64,000 nucleotides of DNA. It comes from Saccharopolyspora spinosa NRRL 18395 (GTDB lineage: Bacteria > Actinomycetota > Actinomycetes > Mycobacteriales > Pseudonocardiaceae). Where the stretch lies: positions 3,112,851 through 3,176,850 of the forward strand of contig NZ_GL877878.1 in assembly GCF_000194155.1 (NCBI RefSeq). Reading direction: 5' to 3'. The translations under genes were made by a program, and so were the position numbers. The notes under the pieces are model-generated. The model made no database searches. It saw nothing but the letters and a program-made list of their open reading frames with translations, and had not been told where the DNA came from. Within the stretch, counting starts at the first letter, position 1. Each line of letters starts with the position of its first letter. Below, piece after piece: positions 47,750-56,948 of this stretch.

Positions 47750-48803
47750 ACCGAGCACCGGTGCGCAGAACGTCCGCGTCGATCACCACCGTGTCGACCC
47801 GGTCCAACCGCCGCAACACCCGGGCATCGAACACCAGAGTCGTCCGCTCCGACAGCCCGTACCCGAGCTGCGCCGCGAACGCGCCCCGCCCCACCTGCGC
47901 CGCGCGCGGCGCGCCCGCGACCACCATCGCCTGCGCACGCTGAAAACTCCGCGTCACCCCGAGCATGCCCGCGAACGCCGCCGGCCCACCCAGAGCCGAA
48001 CCGTTCGCGGCGCGCTCGACCGGGCCGGCGGGCAACGGCACAGGACGCGGCCGAACCCCCACCGGCGCACTACGGTGACTGGCAGGATGCGCCCCCGTTC
48101 CGGCTTCCCACCGCGCCCAGCTCCGCCGCGCCGCCTGCGTCTCCCGCAACAGGCAGAACCGGTACCCCGATTCCGCCAGCAAACTCGCCGGACGCCGCGC
48201 AAGCGTGTTCCCCAACGCACTGCTAAACCCGAACAACAGGTCAGTGGCGGTCTTCCCGATCCGCGTTTCCAGCGGCCCCCGGACCCAGGAGGCCGACTCA
48301 CCGGTCGACACCAGCGCCGGAACAGACGGCGGCAGCACGGGCAGCGGCAGCATCCGGGCCCCCACCGCGATCACAGCGCCGGTCAAGTTCGCACCCAGCA
48401 CCGTCGCCTCAGCGATCACCTTGACCGGATTGTCCGGGTGGCTCACACCGACCGCAGCGAACGGTTCCTCGTCCAAACCGGTGTCCGCCTCCGCGTCCTC
48501 CACCACACCCACCAGCTCAGCGACCCCAACCAGGCCCGGATCGTGCCCGATGACCACCCGCCCCACGACAGCGTTGATCTCGACCCACGCAACACCCGGC
48601 ACCTTCTCCAACCGCCGGGCGATCTGCTCGCCAGCCTCCTCAGCCCCCGGCTGGTCAACACCGCGCACCTCGACGTACGCACGCCCCTCCGACGACCACG
48701 CCCGCCGCCCGCGCCCCAAGCCCGCGATGCTCTGCGCGACAGCCACCACCGGCGCCACGATCTGCGAGGCCAACGCGCCCAAGGTACGCAGCATCGAACA
48801 CAC
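47724..48803 (-). pseudogene. CtpI-like P-type ATPase, N-terminal fragment
   Basis: The first ~350 residues of the pump: MCSMLRTLGALASQIV, an HMA-like ferredoxin-fold region (YVEVRGVDQPG, VPGVAWVEINAVVGRVVIG) and the N-terminal membrane segments. The frame ends after VVIDADVLRTGARYGICARGR at 47724, when it runs into the 77-bp element. The continuation (VLRTGARLVHDVIPAD) starts again at about 47650. So the gene was one unit from 48803 to about 43975. Confidence 0.8.
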
Positions 48804-48998
48804 TCAGCTGTCCGACGCAAAGCCGACCGACGCCCGTGACACCCCCGCGCCGGTCGCCCCCGCAACCGGCCATTCGAGCCCCCAACCGACCCGTACCGCG
48901 CGAACCGCGTCCTCCCAACGACCCGGCATGCGAACATCGACCCGACGAAACTGTGCCACGACGGGCAGGCTGACCGCCGCGGCTCGCAACCGCGCCCC
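48804..48998 (-). pseudogene. 3' part of a small gene upstream of the P-type ATPase
   Basis: The frame (open from 49184) has good coding character only from LRAAAVSLPVVAQFRRVDVR to the stop at 48804, directly before the ATPase start. Its 5' part is replaced by copy 2 of the 77-bp element. Unknown function; the position suggests translational coupling with the pump. Confidence 0.5.
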
Positions 48999-49000
48999 TT

Positions 49001-49077
49001 GTTGCCGCGCGCCTGCGCCAGGCGTTGTGTTCCGCGCCGTCCTAGCCACCACTACCTCCCGCGCGCACAGATACCGT
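49001..49077. repeat. 77-bp dispersed element, copy 2
   Basis: Same orientation as copy 1 at 47673-47749. Differences cluster around the centre (CGTCCTAGCC versus TGCCCTAACC). No terminal inverted repeats are obvious, though both ends contain CCGCGCGC. Confidence 0.8.
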
Positions 49078-49383
49078 GAGTCACGAGCGTAGGACCGACG
49101 AGCGGAAAGCGAACCTCGAAACAGCCGCACATCCGTCCTCTCCGTGGCCTGCGAGCTGATCAGCAACACCGACGGCTTCGCCACGCTGTTCGACCCGCCG
49201 ACACACCAGTAGTCCCAGCGGTGGTGAATTCAAGGCCGCCTGTGTGCTCGGGTTCTTCGAAACGGCTCCGAGCATGCAGCTACGCCGGACGCAGGCAACG
49301 CAACACCTACCCAGGTTCACCTGGCCTGAGCGCCGCCGCGGCGCGCTCAGCGACGCCTAGCCCGGAACCCGCTACAAACCGGA

Positions 49384-49668
49384 TCACTTCGACGCCGGTC
49401 CGCCGGCACGCTGCGCGACCGCGACACCCACGCCAATCGCCGCCGCCACCGGCCAGTCCATCAACCCCAACAGGGTCAGCGCTCCAAGACCACGATAGAA
49501 GGCCATCGTCTGATGGTCCGGGAGAACGCCCCGAACGGCCTCAGCCGCGCTAGCAAGATCATCACGAGTGGGAATGTAGTGATCGGGACGGTGGAACTCG
49601 GCCGTTACGCCCGGCAGACTCACCGTCGTTCCCCCAGCACCCGCCGGTTTCCGCTGCGTAGTAACCAC
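49384..49668 (-). CDS. Small protein with a hydrophobic C-terminal segment
   Basis: 94 residues from GTG 49668, preceded by GAGGAGG. Residues 1-55 are polar (VTAEFHRPDHYIPTRDDLAS); residues ~58-88 hold a hydrophobic stretch (GALTLLGLMDWPVAAAIGVG) that may span the membrane. It lies upstream of the P-type ATPase on the same strand, so it may belong to that transport operon. Unknown family. Confidence 0.65.
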   Translation of the reverse strand: MVTTQRKPAGAGGTTVSLPGVTAEFHRPDHYIPTRDDLASAAEAVRGVLPDHQTMAFYRGLGALTLLGLMDWPVAAAIGVGVAVAQRAGGPASK

Positions 49669-49915
49669 GGCACCTCCTCAACACAGGCCCCATGCCGCAT
49701 AATCGGCCTCGCACGGACTCAAAACCGCCCAAACCGACCAACCGGGCAACACGATTTTATCTCTGAACACGAACGTCCCCGCGCCGAGACGGCTGGAATA
49801 CGGGCTGCCGCCGGACCTGAACCAGTCAGGCGTTGTGCTTCAACAACGTTGCTGTGCACCCACCTGCTCGGGTTGGCCAACCGTGTGGACGCAACGCCGG
49901 CTCCAGTGACTGCTG

Positions 49916-50424
49916 GTGATCACACTCGTTGATCATGATCGTCTGGACTGCGGTTTGATCAAGGCAATGTTCCCGCACCTGGCCGGGGTGCGGGAGCGGC
50001 TGGTGCGCCGGTTCGCGGAGTTCACCAACGAGTATCCGTGGCGGTGGACACCGTCGCATGTGGACGAATGGTCGCAATCACCGACCGGAGAACGGCATCT
50101 CGCGCCATCCACAATCCGCGCCTACCAAGGCAGTCTCAGGCTGTTCAACGAATTCCTCTGTGACAGCCGGTATGGCTGGGCGCTGGCGTGCGAGGCGTCG
50201 TTCGGGCCGGACGAGTACCCGGTGGCGAATGTGCACGAGTGGAACTCACTCGCCCATCTCCAGTCCTATGAGGGCGATCCGGACGACCGCCCGTTCACCC
50301 GCGATGAGCTGCAGCGGTTCCTTGACTACGCCACGACCAAGTCGACCGCGCGGTTCGCGCGAAACGCAACGGCGCATTGGCAGCCTATCGAGACGCGACC
50401 TTGTTCAAAGTGATGTATCGCTAG
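49916..50424 (+). pseudogene. Tyrosine recombinase (integrase), truncated
   Basis: The first ~139 codons carry the SAM-like core-binding domain (LAPSTIRAYQGSLRLFNEFL). Near 50333 one base seems missing. The next frame reads DQVDRAVRAKRNGALAAYR and FKVMY, ending at TAG 50422-50424. The catalytic C-terminal domain (R-H-R-Y) is absent. It looks like an integrase cut off before its catalytic domain. Confidence 0.7.
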
Positions 50425-50552
50425 GGCTTGTTCGCCGGGGCCCTACCCGCGTGCGCTCCCGCGATTTTTTGAGTTTGTGCAGTTCAGAGGACGATGTGGG
50501 AGATGCTAGCCGTCGCGACAGATGTGGTCCAAGTAGGCGCGGCAGGCAAACC

Positions 50553-51416
50553 TCAGCGGCTCGCGTGCAGTATGCGGCTCGCGCGCAGTGCGCGGGGTGG
50601 TTCGCCCTCGAAACCTGCGGATCCGTGGAGGTAGCCGGCGATGAGGTCCGGGGCGGAGTGGTCTTCGATGCCGGTGAACCCGAGGGCGTGAAGCTGTGCG
50701 GCGATGTCGTCGGTTGTGAAGTAGCTGAACAAGGGTTCGCCGGCGCCGGCCAGCCGATCGGCACGTGCCCGCTGGTGCGCACGGTCCTCGTCGGTGGCCG
50801 CAGGCTGCAGGTAGTCGAAGACCACCTCGACCGGCTGGGCTTGACCAGCGATGTATTCGAGGGTGGCGTGGGCGGCGTTCGCGGTCAGATAGAAGACAAC
50901 GCCGAGCCACACGAATACTGCCGGGTCCGTCCGTTTGAATCCGGCGGATTCCAATCCAGTTGCCAGCGGCTGGGTTTCGAAATCGACCGGTACGAAGGTC
51001 AACGTCTCAGGGCGGTCGATCCCTGCGCTAGCAAGGCGTTCGCGTTTCCATGCTTGGGTGGCGGGGTGGTCGACCTCGAAGACGCGCAAGTCCGGGCGCG
51101 GATTGCGATAGGCGAAGGTGTCCAGGCCCGCGCCGAGGATCACGACCTGCCGTACACCATCGGCGATGGCCGCGGCCACGGCGTCCTCGGCGAAGCGGGC
51201 ACGGGCGGCGAAGAACAGGCGGCGGGGCTGATCGATTGCCCCGGCGCCGAGGTGATCGGTTGTGGGCGTGGCCAATTTGGTCAGTTCCTCTGCGGTGACG
51301 CCGAGCAGACGTACCGCCAGGGGGTCGGTGAAGATCTGTGGTCGGTCAGCGATCTGGTGATAGGCGCGGGCGTACGCGGTAGCGAGCGCTGTCCGGCTGG
51401 GTCCGCCGTTCTCCAT
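50553..51416 (-). CDS. SAM-dependent methyltransferase, TIGR00027/LCMT-like family
   Basis: About 287 residues from ATG 51416 (in-frame GTG 51434 also possible; neither has a strong ribosome site). N-terminal PSRTALATAYARAYHQ, then RQVVILGAGLDTFAYRNP (SAM-binding), VFEVDHPATQAWKRERL and FVPVDFETQPL, the standard order in this mycobacterial/actinobacterial family of presumed O-methyltransferases. The C-terminal SYFTTDDIAAQLHALGF is conserved as well. The substrate is unknown and there are no partner enzymes nearby. Confidence 0.88.
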   Translation of the reverse strand: MENGGPSRTALATAYARAYHQIADRPQIFTDPLAVRLLGVTAEELTKLATPTTDHLGAGAIDQPRRLFFAARARFAEDAVAAAIADGVRQVVILGAGLDTFAYRNPRPDLRVFEVDHPATQAWKRERLASAGIDRPETLTFVPVDFETQPLATGLESAGFKRTDPAVFVWLGVVFYLTANAAHATLEYIAGQAQPVEVVFDYLQPAATDEDRAHQRARADRLAGAGEPLFSYFTTDDIAAQLHALGFTGIEDHSAPDLIAGYLHGSAGFEGEPPRALRASRILHASR

Positions 51417-51434
51417 GTTCAAGAACTTACTCAC

Positions 51435-52160
51435 GAACGCGGCGCGGGCTCTATGAACTCACTCACGCCCGCTTCACAAAGGAGCACGCGAACACGATCC
51501 GTAACCACAGCTGGCCCTCCTTTAGGGCGATTGCCACGAGTCGACAGGCAGGGCTCGAACCCTGTTATCGGGGCTGGGTTGATGTGTTGAGCCGGGTCAT
51601 GAGTTCGCGGTTGGTGGCCCCGGCGCGGCAAGATCGCCGGCGCGTTCGTCGAGTTGCTGTTGCTGCGGCAAGAAACGACAGCTCGGCCGACCGTTCAACG
51701 GTCACGGTGCGTTCGGACCGCGTCCTGCCACCACACCTGACGGTCTTTGTCGTCACCGGGCCCTCCCCATTGATGTGGCCGCTGATGCTCGAATGCGCAC
51801 GAGTGGTCAGTCAACGCCGGTTCCCGCAGCCCGCCTTCCCCCCGGAAGACGGCGCGTTCCCGCACGGCAGCCCCACGCGTTCACGGGGACGATCATCGGT
51901 CCACGAGGCGAATACCTGCTCCGTGCAGGTGGAAGCGGCTATTCCAGGGGCCCGGCCGTGGTTGCTCGAATCGGCGCTCGCACGCGGCTGACGGTGGGCG
52001 CGGCATGATGAGCGACCGTGCTGCTGCGACTGGCCTTGCCTATGCCGATAACCTCGTCCGTGCAGGTCACACAGCAGCGTCTGACGGTTTTCCGGTCGAG
52101 CCCGGCCAGCCGGGTCACCTCACGCAGCGAATGGCGCGCCAGCCACAGCTGGCTTGGTTC
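51435..52160. other. Degraded region, mostly without genes
   Basis: Roughly 700 bases with weak coding signal. It contains only a possible integrase tail (51575-51660). Confidence 0.5.
51575..51660 (-). pseudogene. Possible integrase C-terminal remnant
   Basis: AGATNRELMTRL in the minus direction resembles the A-x-T-x-x-E-L-M-x-R-L-G-H segment near the active-site His of tyrosine recombinases, but the following GH is already lost. Suggestive only. Together with 49916-50424 it might mark the ends of an eroded integrated element. Confidence 0.25.
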
Positions 52161-53588
52161 TCAGCGGTTGAACACCGGTAGCTCGGCTGGAGGTTGCGGG
52201 ATGAATCCGCCGTGCTGGGCCATTTGGTCGTAGAGATGACCGTGCGACTCCGCGAGCGTTGCAAGCGCTCCGTTGACGTCGACGTGCACCAGCCGGCCGT
52301 TCCGCTTGACCACCCGCCCATCGACCAGCACCGTGTGCACGTTGCCCGAGTTGGTCTGCGCAATGATCGCGCCACAAGGGTCGTGGCGGTTCCAACCGGC
52401 CTGGCTGATGCCTGACATGTCCAGCAATACGATGTCGGCCCGCTTGCCCGGTGCCAGGGTTCCTGTCACGTCGTCGACGCCCGCGGCGCGGGCACCGTTG
52501 ACCGTGAGCCACCGTAAGGCGTCGCGCGTTTTCCACCGCATGACCGTGGGCAGTGTCGACCGCGCGTAGTCTTCTTGATCGTCCCTCCATCGGGTCACCT
52601 GTAGGACGAGCCGTGCGTGCGAAATCATGTCGCCGCAGGTACTGCTCGTGCAGTCGATGCCGAGGCTTGGCCCCGGCGTGTTCTCGGTGGCCTCACGAAT
52701 GACCGGGAATCCCATGCCCATCTGCATCTCGGTCTCGGCGCAAACCGAGATCATGGTGCCGGTACCCCGCAGCAGGTGCCATTCGTTCTCAGTGCTGAAT
52801 GTCCCGTGCACCAAGAGAAGGTCGCTGCCGAGCATGTTGTGGGAGTGCAGCGCCTCGATGTCCTTGAACAGGTTGCGCGCGATGACTTGGTTGCAGTGGA
52901 ACGTGATGCGTGCGCCGAGCTCGCGGGCCAGCTCGAATTCCTGCTTGACGTCCCCGAAGGGAGCGATGGCTAGTTCCTGCGGGGCGATGCCGAAGCGCAG
53001 CAATTGTTGCTCGCTCGGGAAGTACTGGGCGCGGATTTCCCGGGCCAGCCGCGCCCGCCGGGCGAAGTCGCCTTCTTCCACCGACTCGTCCAGCCCGCCT
53101 TTGGTCTCGGACCACGTGTTCGACGTGATGGGCAGGAGGCCGTGGCCGTACAGCGCGCGCACGCCCGCGTCGCGGAGTCCAGCGACCGCGGCGTGCGCGT
53201 GCTCGCCGGTGACGATGTTGTGGCAGTAATCGACCAGCGTGGTCACCCCCGAGTTAAGGCAATCGAGGCCACCGAGGTAGTTGCCCGCATACATGTCCTG
53301 CGGGCGGTACTTCGTCGCCATCTGCAGCCGGAATCCCCTCAGGTAGTCGAGGATGTTCCCGTCCGCCAGAATGCCCCGGAGCCCGGTTTGCCAGGTGTGT
53401 CGATGGGTGTCGACCATGCCCGGCATGGCGATCATCGACGAGGCGTCGATTCGCTCGGTGTCGCCAACGTTGAGGTTCGGCCCGATCTCGACGATGACAC
53501 CGTTGTCGACGAGGATGTCGGCTCGTTCGAAGTCGCCGAGAACGTCGTCCATCGTCACCACGGCAGCGTTCTCGATCAGTGTGCGCAT
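52161..53588 (-). CDS. Metal-dependent amidohydrolase (chlorohydrolase/deaminase type)
   Basis: 475 residues from ATG 53588 (GGAGAGGAG upstream; TTG 53594 also in frame). Metal ligands: MVDTHRHTWQ (HxH, residues ~62-64), ITFHCN (~230), LVHGTF (~262) and GIDCTSSTCGD (Asp ~311). The C-terminal VNGARAAGVDDVTGTLAPGK, with ADIVLLD, is the typical end of the AtzA/TrzN/SAH-deaminase subfamily. The expected reaction is hydrolytic removal of an amino or other group from a heterocycle or cyclic amidine. No purine or s-triazine pathway genes are adjacent. Directly downstream of LAL regulator 2, so probably its target. Confidence 0.92.
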   Translation of the reverse strand: MRTLIENAAVVTMDDVLGDFERADILVDNGVIVEIGPNLNVGDTERIDASSMIAMPGMVDTHRHTWQTGLRGILADGNILDYLRGFRLQMATKYRPQDMYAGNYLGGLDCLNSGVTTLVDYCHNIVTGEHAHAAVAGLRDAGVRALYGHGLLPITSNTWSETKGGLDESVEEGDFARRARLAREIRAQYFPSEQQLLRFGIAPQELAIAPFGDVKQEFELARELGARITFHCNQVIARNLFKDIEALHSHNMLGSDLLLVHGTFSTENEWHLLRGTGTMISVCAETEMQMGMGFPVIREATENTPGPSLGIDCTSSTCGDMISHARLVLQVTRWRDDQEDYARSTLPTVMRWKTRDALRWLTVNGARAAGVDDVTGTLAPGKRADIVLLDMSGISQAGWNRHDPCGAIIAQTNSGNVHTVLVDGRVVKRNGRLVHVDVNGALATLAESHGHLYDQMAQHGGFIPQPPAELPVFNR

Positions 53589-53745
53589 GGCCAAGTGCTC
53601 CTCTCCGCGCGGTGGGCATCGGATGCCGTCCTCAAGCGGTCCCGTTCGGTCGTTGATCGACTGTGGAGAAGAGGCTGTGGAGAGGGGCCGTCTCGCAGAC
53701 GGGGCAGCTTCTACTGGTCCACGCCAATCCGAAAACCGGCGGTTG

Positions 53746-56091
53746 TCAGTCGCATCGTCGCGCGGTCTTCTGTTGAATGACCCAGGTCGCGATTTGCGTC
53801 CGAGTGGTGAAGCCGAGTTTGGTCAGGATGTGCTCGACGTGGGCCTCAGCGGTGCGGCGGGAGATCACCATGATGGCGGCGATTTCTTTGTTGGTGGTGC
53901 CCTGTGCGACCAGCGCTGCTACCTCTCGCTCGCGCGGAGTAAGCACCGACGCGTGCGTTTCTTCCGTCCTGGAGCTTGCTGGTTCCCCGGCTTTGCCCGG
54001 ATTCCGTATCCATGCGATGGCCTCGTCGAAGTCGAGCTGTGTGGCGTGGTGAACGCCTTTCTGAAACGTCTCGTCGCCGAGTGAGCTACGTGCTACTGCC
54101 TCGTAGTGGTCGTGTAGGCGCGCAACATGTTTGTGGCCGGCGAGCGACGCATCGACGTTCTTTTTGATCGTTTGGGACACGCCGAACAAGGTCGCAGCCC
54201 GTGCCGGGTCACCGTCTGCGCTGGCTATGCAGGCCAGAATCTCAACGCACAACGCGATCTGAAACTGCTCATGGAAGCCGAGCCGCAGGCGAAGACTCTC
54301 CAGTTCCGCAGCATTGGCTTGCCGGTAATTGCCCGCTAGTAGGTCTGCTATTCCCTTCGCCCACAGGGCAAGCGATCTCATCCACTGTTCGCTGTAGGTC
54401 TCCTTGACGGCAGGGCACCCGCGGAACAGGGCAGCGGCGCGCTCATGATCACCAAGGAACGCGACTGCCAACGCGAGCTCGATCTGATCGTAGGCGGCGG
54501 CAGCGTGATCGCCAATCAGCCGATGCTTGGCGAGAGCGTCTTCGAAGAGCGCGCTCGCCCGCGCCGGATCTTCGTTGAACAGGGCGGTGAGCCCCGAGAT
54601 CTGCGCGACGTAGGCCGCCCCTGATTGGTCGCCCAACTCCGCCGCCAGCGCGCTCGCCTGCTCGAGAAGGGCTGACCCGGATGACGCGTCGTTGAGCGCG
54701 GCATTCAGGTACCCGTCGACGTAGAGAGCTTTGACACGTACCGGATCGCGCTCCATGCTGAGCGCCAAGAATCGATCCAGCCAACGACGCCCCTCGTAGA
54801 CATGCCCGCTGCTGAGCCAGAAGAATCGGAGGGAGGAAGCGATCACCAAGCCTGCTTGCGATTCGCCGGGCTCGGAAACCGAGAATGCAAGTGCCTCGCG
54901 CAGGTTGGCGTGCTCGGCCCGTAGCCGGGCGAAGACCGTCGTGTGTCCGGCGCTGAACCATTCTGCCTCGGCTTGGGCGGCGAGGTGCCGGTAGTAGTGC
55001 AGATGCTTGCGACGGACGATGGTGGTCCCACCGAGTTCGGCGAGGCGGTCCCGGCCGTATTCCCGGAGTGTGTCCAACAGCCGATAGCGGGTCTTGCCGG
55101 GATACCTTTCCGCGGTCACGATCGATTTGTCGATCAAACCCACGAGCAGATCAAGTACCTCGTCGGTCCCGATGCCGTCGCCTGAACCGATCACTTCGGC
55201 GGCCTCCAGATCGAACCCTGGACCGAACACGGACAGTCGTGCCCACAGAATTTGTTCGGCGGTGGAGCACAGCCGGTAGCTCCAGTCGACCATGTTTTGC
55301 AGCGTCTGCTGACGGGTCGGCGCTGTCCTGTTTCCGTCAGTCAGCATTTGAAAGCGGTGGTCGAGGCGGTCCACGATCTCCTCTGTCGTCATGAACCGAA
55401 GCGCGACTGCGGCGAGTTCGATCGCCAGTGGAATGCCGTCTAGCCTACGGCACAATCGCATGACGACCTGGGCGTTGTCCGCGCTGACGGCGAAGGTTCG
55501 ATCCACCGCTTGAGCTCGCTCCTCGAGCAACGCAACCGCTGCGTATCGAAGGAGAGTCGCCCGTTCCGGAGATCCTGCGCCGTCCGGGGGGACCGAGAAG
55601 GGAGCCAGCTCCAGGACAGCCTCACCGGCAATGCCCAGGGGTTGCCGGCTGGTGGTCAGGATCCGCATCAGCGGGCAATGTTCGAGCAGCGAATGCGCGA
55701 GCTGCGCGCACCCATCCAGAATGTGCTCGCAGTTGTCCAGCACGAGCAGGAGCGGGCGGTCACGAAGACGGTCCGGAAGCTGCGTCAATGGCGTCGTCCC
55801 AGACTGATGTTGCAGGCCGAACGCAGCGGCTACGGTGGCGGAAACGAGTTCTGGATCGTTCAGACCGGCAAGCTCGATGAACCAGACACCGCCTGGGAAT
55901 GACCGCTCCAGCAGCGCACCCGCCCGCGATGCCAACCTGGTCTTGCCCACACCACCGACGCCTGTAATGGTCACTACCCGTGAGGAGCTTAGGAGTTTCC
56001 GCACGTCGACCAACTCGCGCCGACGCCCCACAAAGCTCGTAAGTTCCACCGGTGGACGGGTCGCGTGCCAGGTGGGTACAGCCACCGACAT
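53746..56091 (-). CDS. LuxR-family regulator with N-terminal AAA/NB-ARC-like ATPase (LAL type 2)
   Basis: 781 residues, ATG 56091. TSFVGRRRELVDVRKLL, Walker A GVGGVGKTRLA, Walker B LLLVLDNCEHIL, CRRLDGIPLAIELAAV; a TPR-like middle; C-terminal LuxR HTH with LTPREREVAALVAQGTTNKE and RTAEAHVEHILTKLGF. Same organisation and length as the regulator at 40788-43121, so the two are paralogues. It is followed on the same strand (157 bases) by the amidohydrolase gene, which is its most likely target. Confidence 0.93.
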   Translation of the reverse strand: MSVAVPTWHATRPPVELTSFVGRRRELVDVRKLLSSSRVVTITGVGGVGKTRLASRAGALLERSFPGGVWFIELAGLNDPELVSATVAAAFGLQHQSGTTPLTQLPDRLRDRPLLLVLDNCEHILDGCAQLAHSLLEHCPLMRILTTSRQPLGIAGEAVLELAPFSVPPDGAGSPERATLLRYAAVALLEERAQAVDRTFAVSADNAQVVMRLCRRLDGIPLAIELAAVALRFMTTEEIVDRLDHRFQMLTDGNRTAPTRQQTLQNMVDWSYRLCSTAEQILWARLSVFGPGFDLEAAEVIGSGDGIGTDEVLDLLVGLIDKSIVTAERYPGKTRYRLLDTLREYGRDRLAELGGTTIVRRKHLHYYRHLAAQAEAEWFSAGHTTVFARLRAEHANLREALAFSVSEPGESQAGLVIASSLRFFWLSSGHVYEGRRWLDRFLALSMERDPVRVKALYVDGYLNAALNDASSGSALLEQASALAAELGDQSGAAYVAQISGLTALFNEDPARASALFEDALAKHRLIGDHAAAAYDQIELALAVAFLGDHERAAALFRGCPAVKETYSEQWMRSLALWAKGIADLLAGNYRQANAAELESLRLRLGFHEQFQIALCVEILACIASADGDPARAATLFGVSQTIKKNVDASLAGHKHVARLHDHYEAVARSSLGDETFQKGVHHATQLDFDEAIAWIRNPGKAGEPASSRTEETHASVLTPREREVAALVAQGTTNKEIAAIMVISRRTAEAHVEHILTKLGFTTRTQIATWVIQQKTARRCD

Positions 56092-56948
56092 GATCGATTC
56101 AGCTTAGCCGCTCCTAACGGGCAGGTCAAGCGAAACCGGTGGGGCTCGAATATTGGATTTTGGGTCGATCTGGGCAATGGTCGGTGGGCGGCTCAGGAGG
56201 AGATTCCGTACTCGGGTGAACCCGTCGAGGATGGGTCTGCGGCGAACCTTGTAGTCGGTCCCTCTGGCAACGCCCCCCTGCTCTTCGGCATCAGCACGAA
56301 GGTAGGCACATCGGCAATCCGGCACAGTCCGAAAGCGTTCGCAGGACGACGCATCATGAACCACAGCACGAGGGCGTGCGCCGCCGTACACGACACGCGT
56401 TATCCCGTAGACGTCGGTGAACGCGGGCTCGGGATGATCCCGAGCAGCACGGTGGCCGCAGCGCAGGCGGCCAGGATCATGACGGTGCGGCCGCGAGCGC
56501 TGGTGTGGCGCTGGCGGCCATCGACAGGCGCGCCACCGCCCACGACAGTACGAACAGCTCGTAGGTCGGGGCGTAGGCATCCCGACGATTGGTAGGCACG
56601 GCCAGGACCGACCCGGCGGTCATCACCGCACGAGGACCGCAGCGGTGCCCCGCGTCCGCCCGTTACGGCAAAACCCTGTGTGACGCCTCCCCCGGCCTGG
56701 CATCAGCGCCCTGTCCGGGAACACGCACGAGATGAGACGCCGCGACCGAACCCGGCACGCCGACCGCGAAGGTCTTTCTGGTCCCGCTACCTGCCTACTT
56801 CGTCTTCCGCGATCCCGAAATAGTCCCCACGGCGGACCTGTTGACGACGTCCAGGACACGGCGTAGCTTCAGGACCCCGCTGACATGTCAGAGAGATTTC
56901 AAGACCAATGTTGGCCGGCGCAATCGATCTTCTTCCCGAGGAGAACCT
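56092..56948. other. Region without a supportable gene
   Basis: About 850 bases between the divergent LAL regulator and the aldolase operon. All frames look non-coding or like scraps; the short hydrophobic run on the minus strand near 56480 (MILAACAAATVLLGIIPS) cannot be assigned. Confidence 0.5.

Noticed and set aside
44074..48226. Long plus-strand open frames opposite the P-type ATPase
   Set aside because: Antisense frames with biased composition; the minus strand has DKTGTLT, TGES and GDGAND motifs.
51540..51565. tRNA T-arm-like CAGGGTTCGAGCCCTG on the minus strand, possible att site
   Set aside because: The stem/loop lengths do not fit a 7-base T-loop with a 5-bp stem, and no anticodon or D arm can be placed upstream.
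56440..56600. Hydrophobic stretch on the minus strand near MILAACAAATVLLG
   Set aside because: Too short, no start or ribosome site, and frames around it are interrupted.
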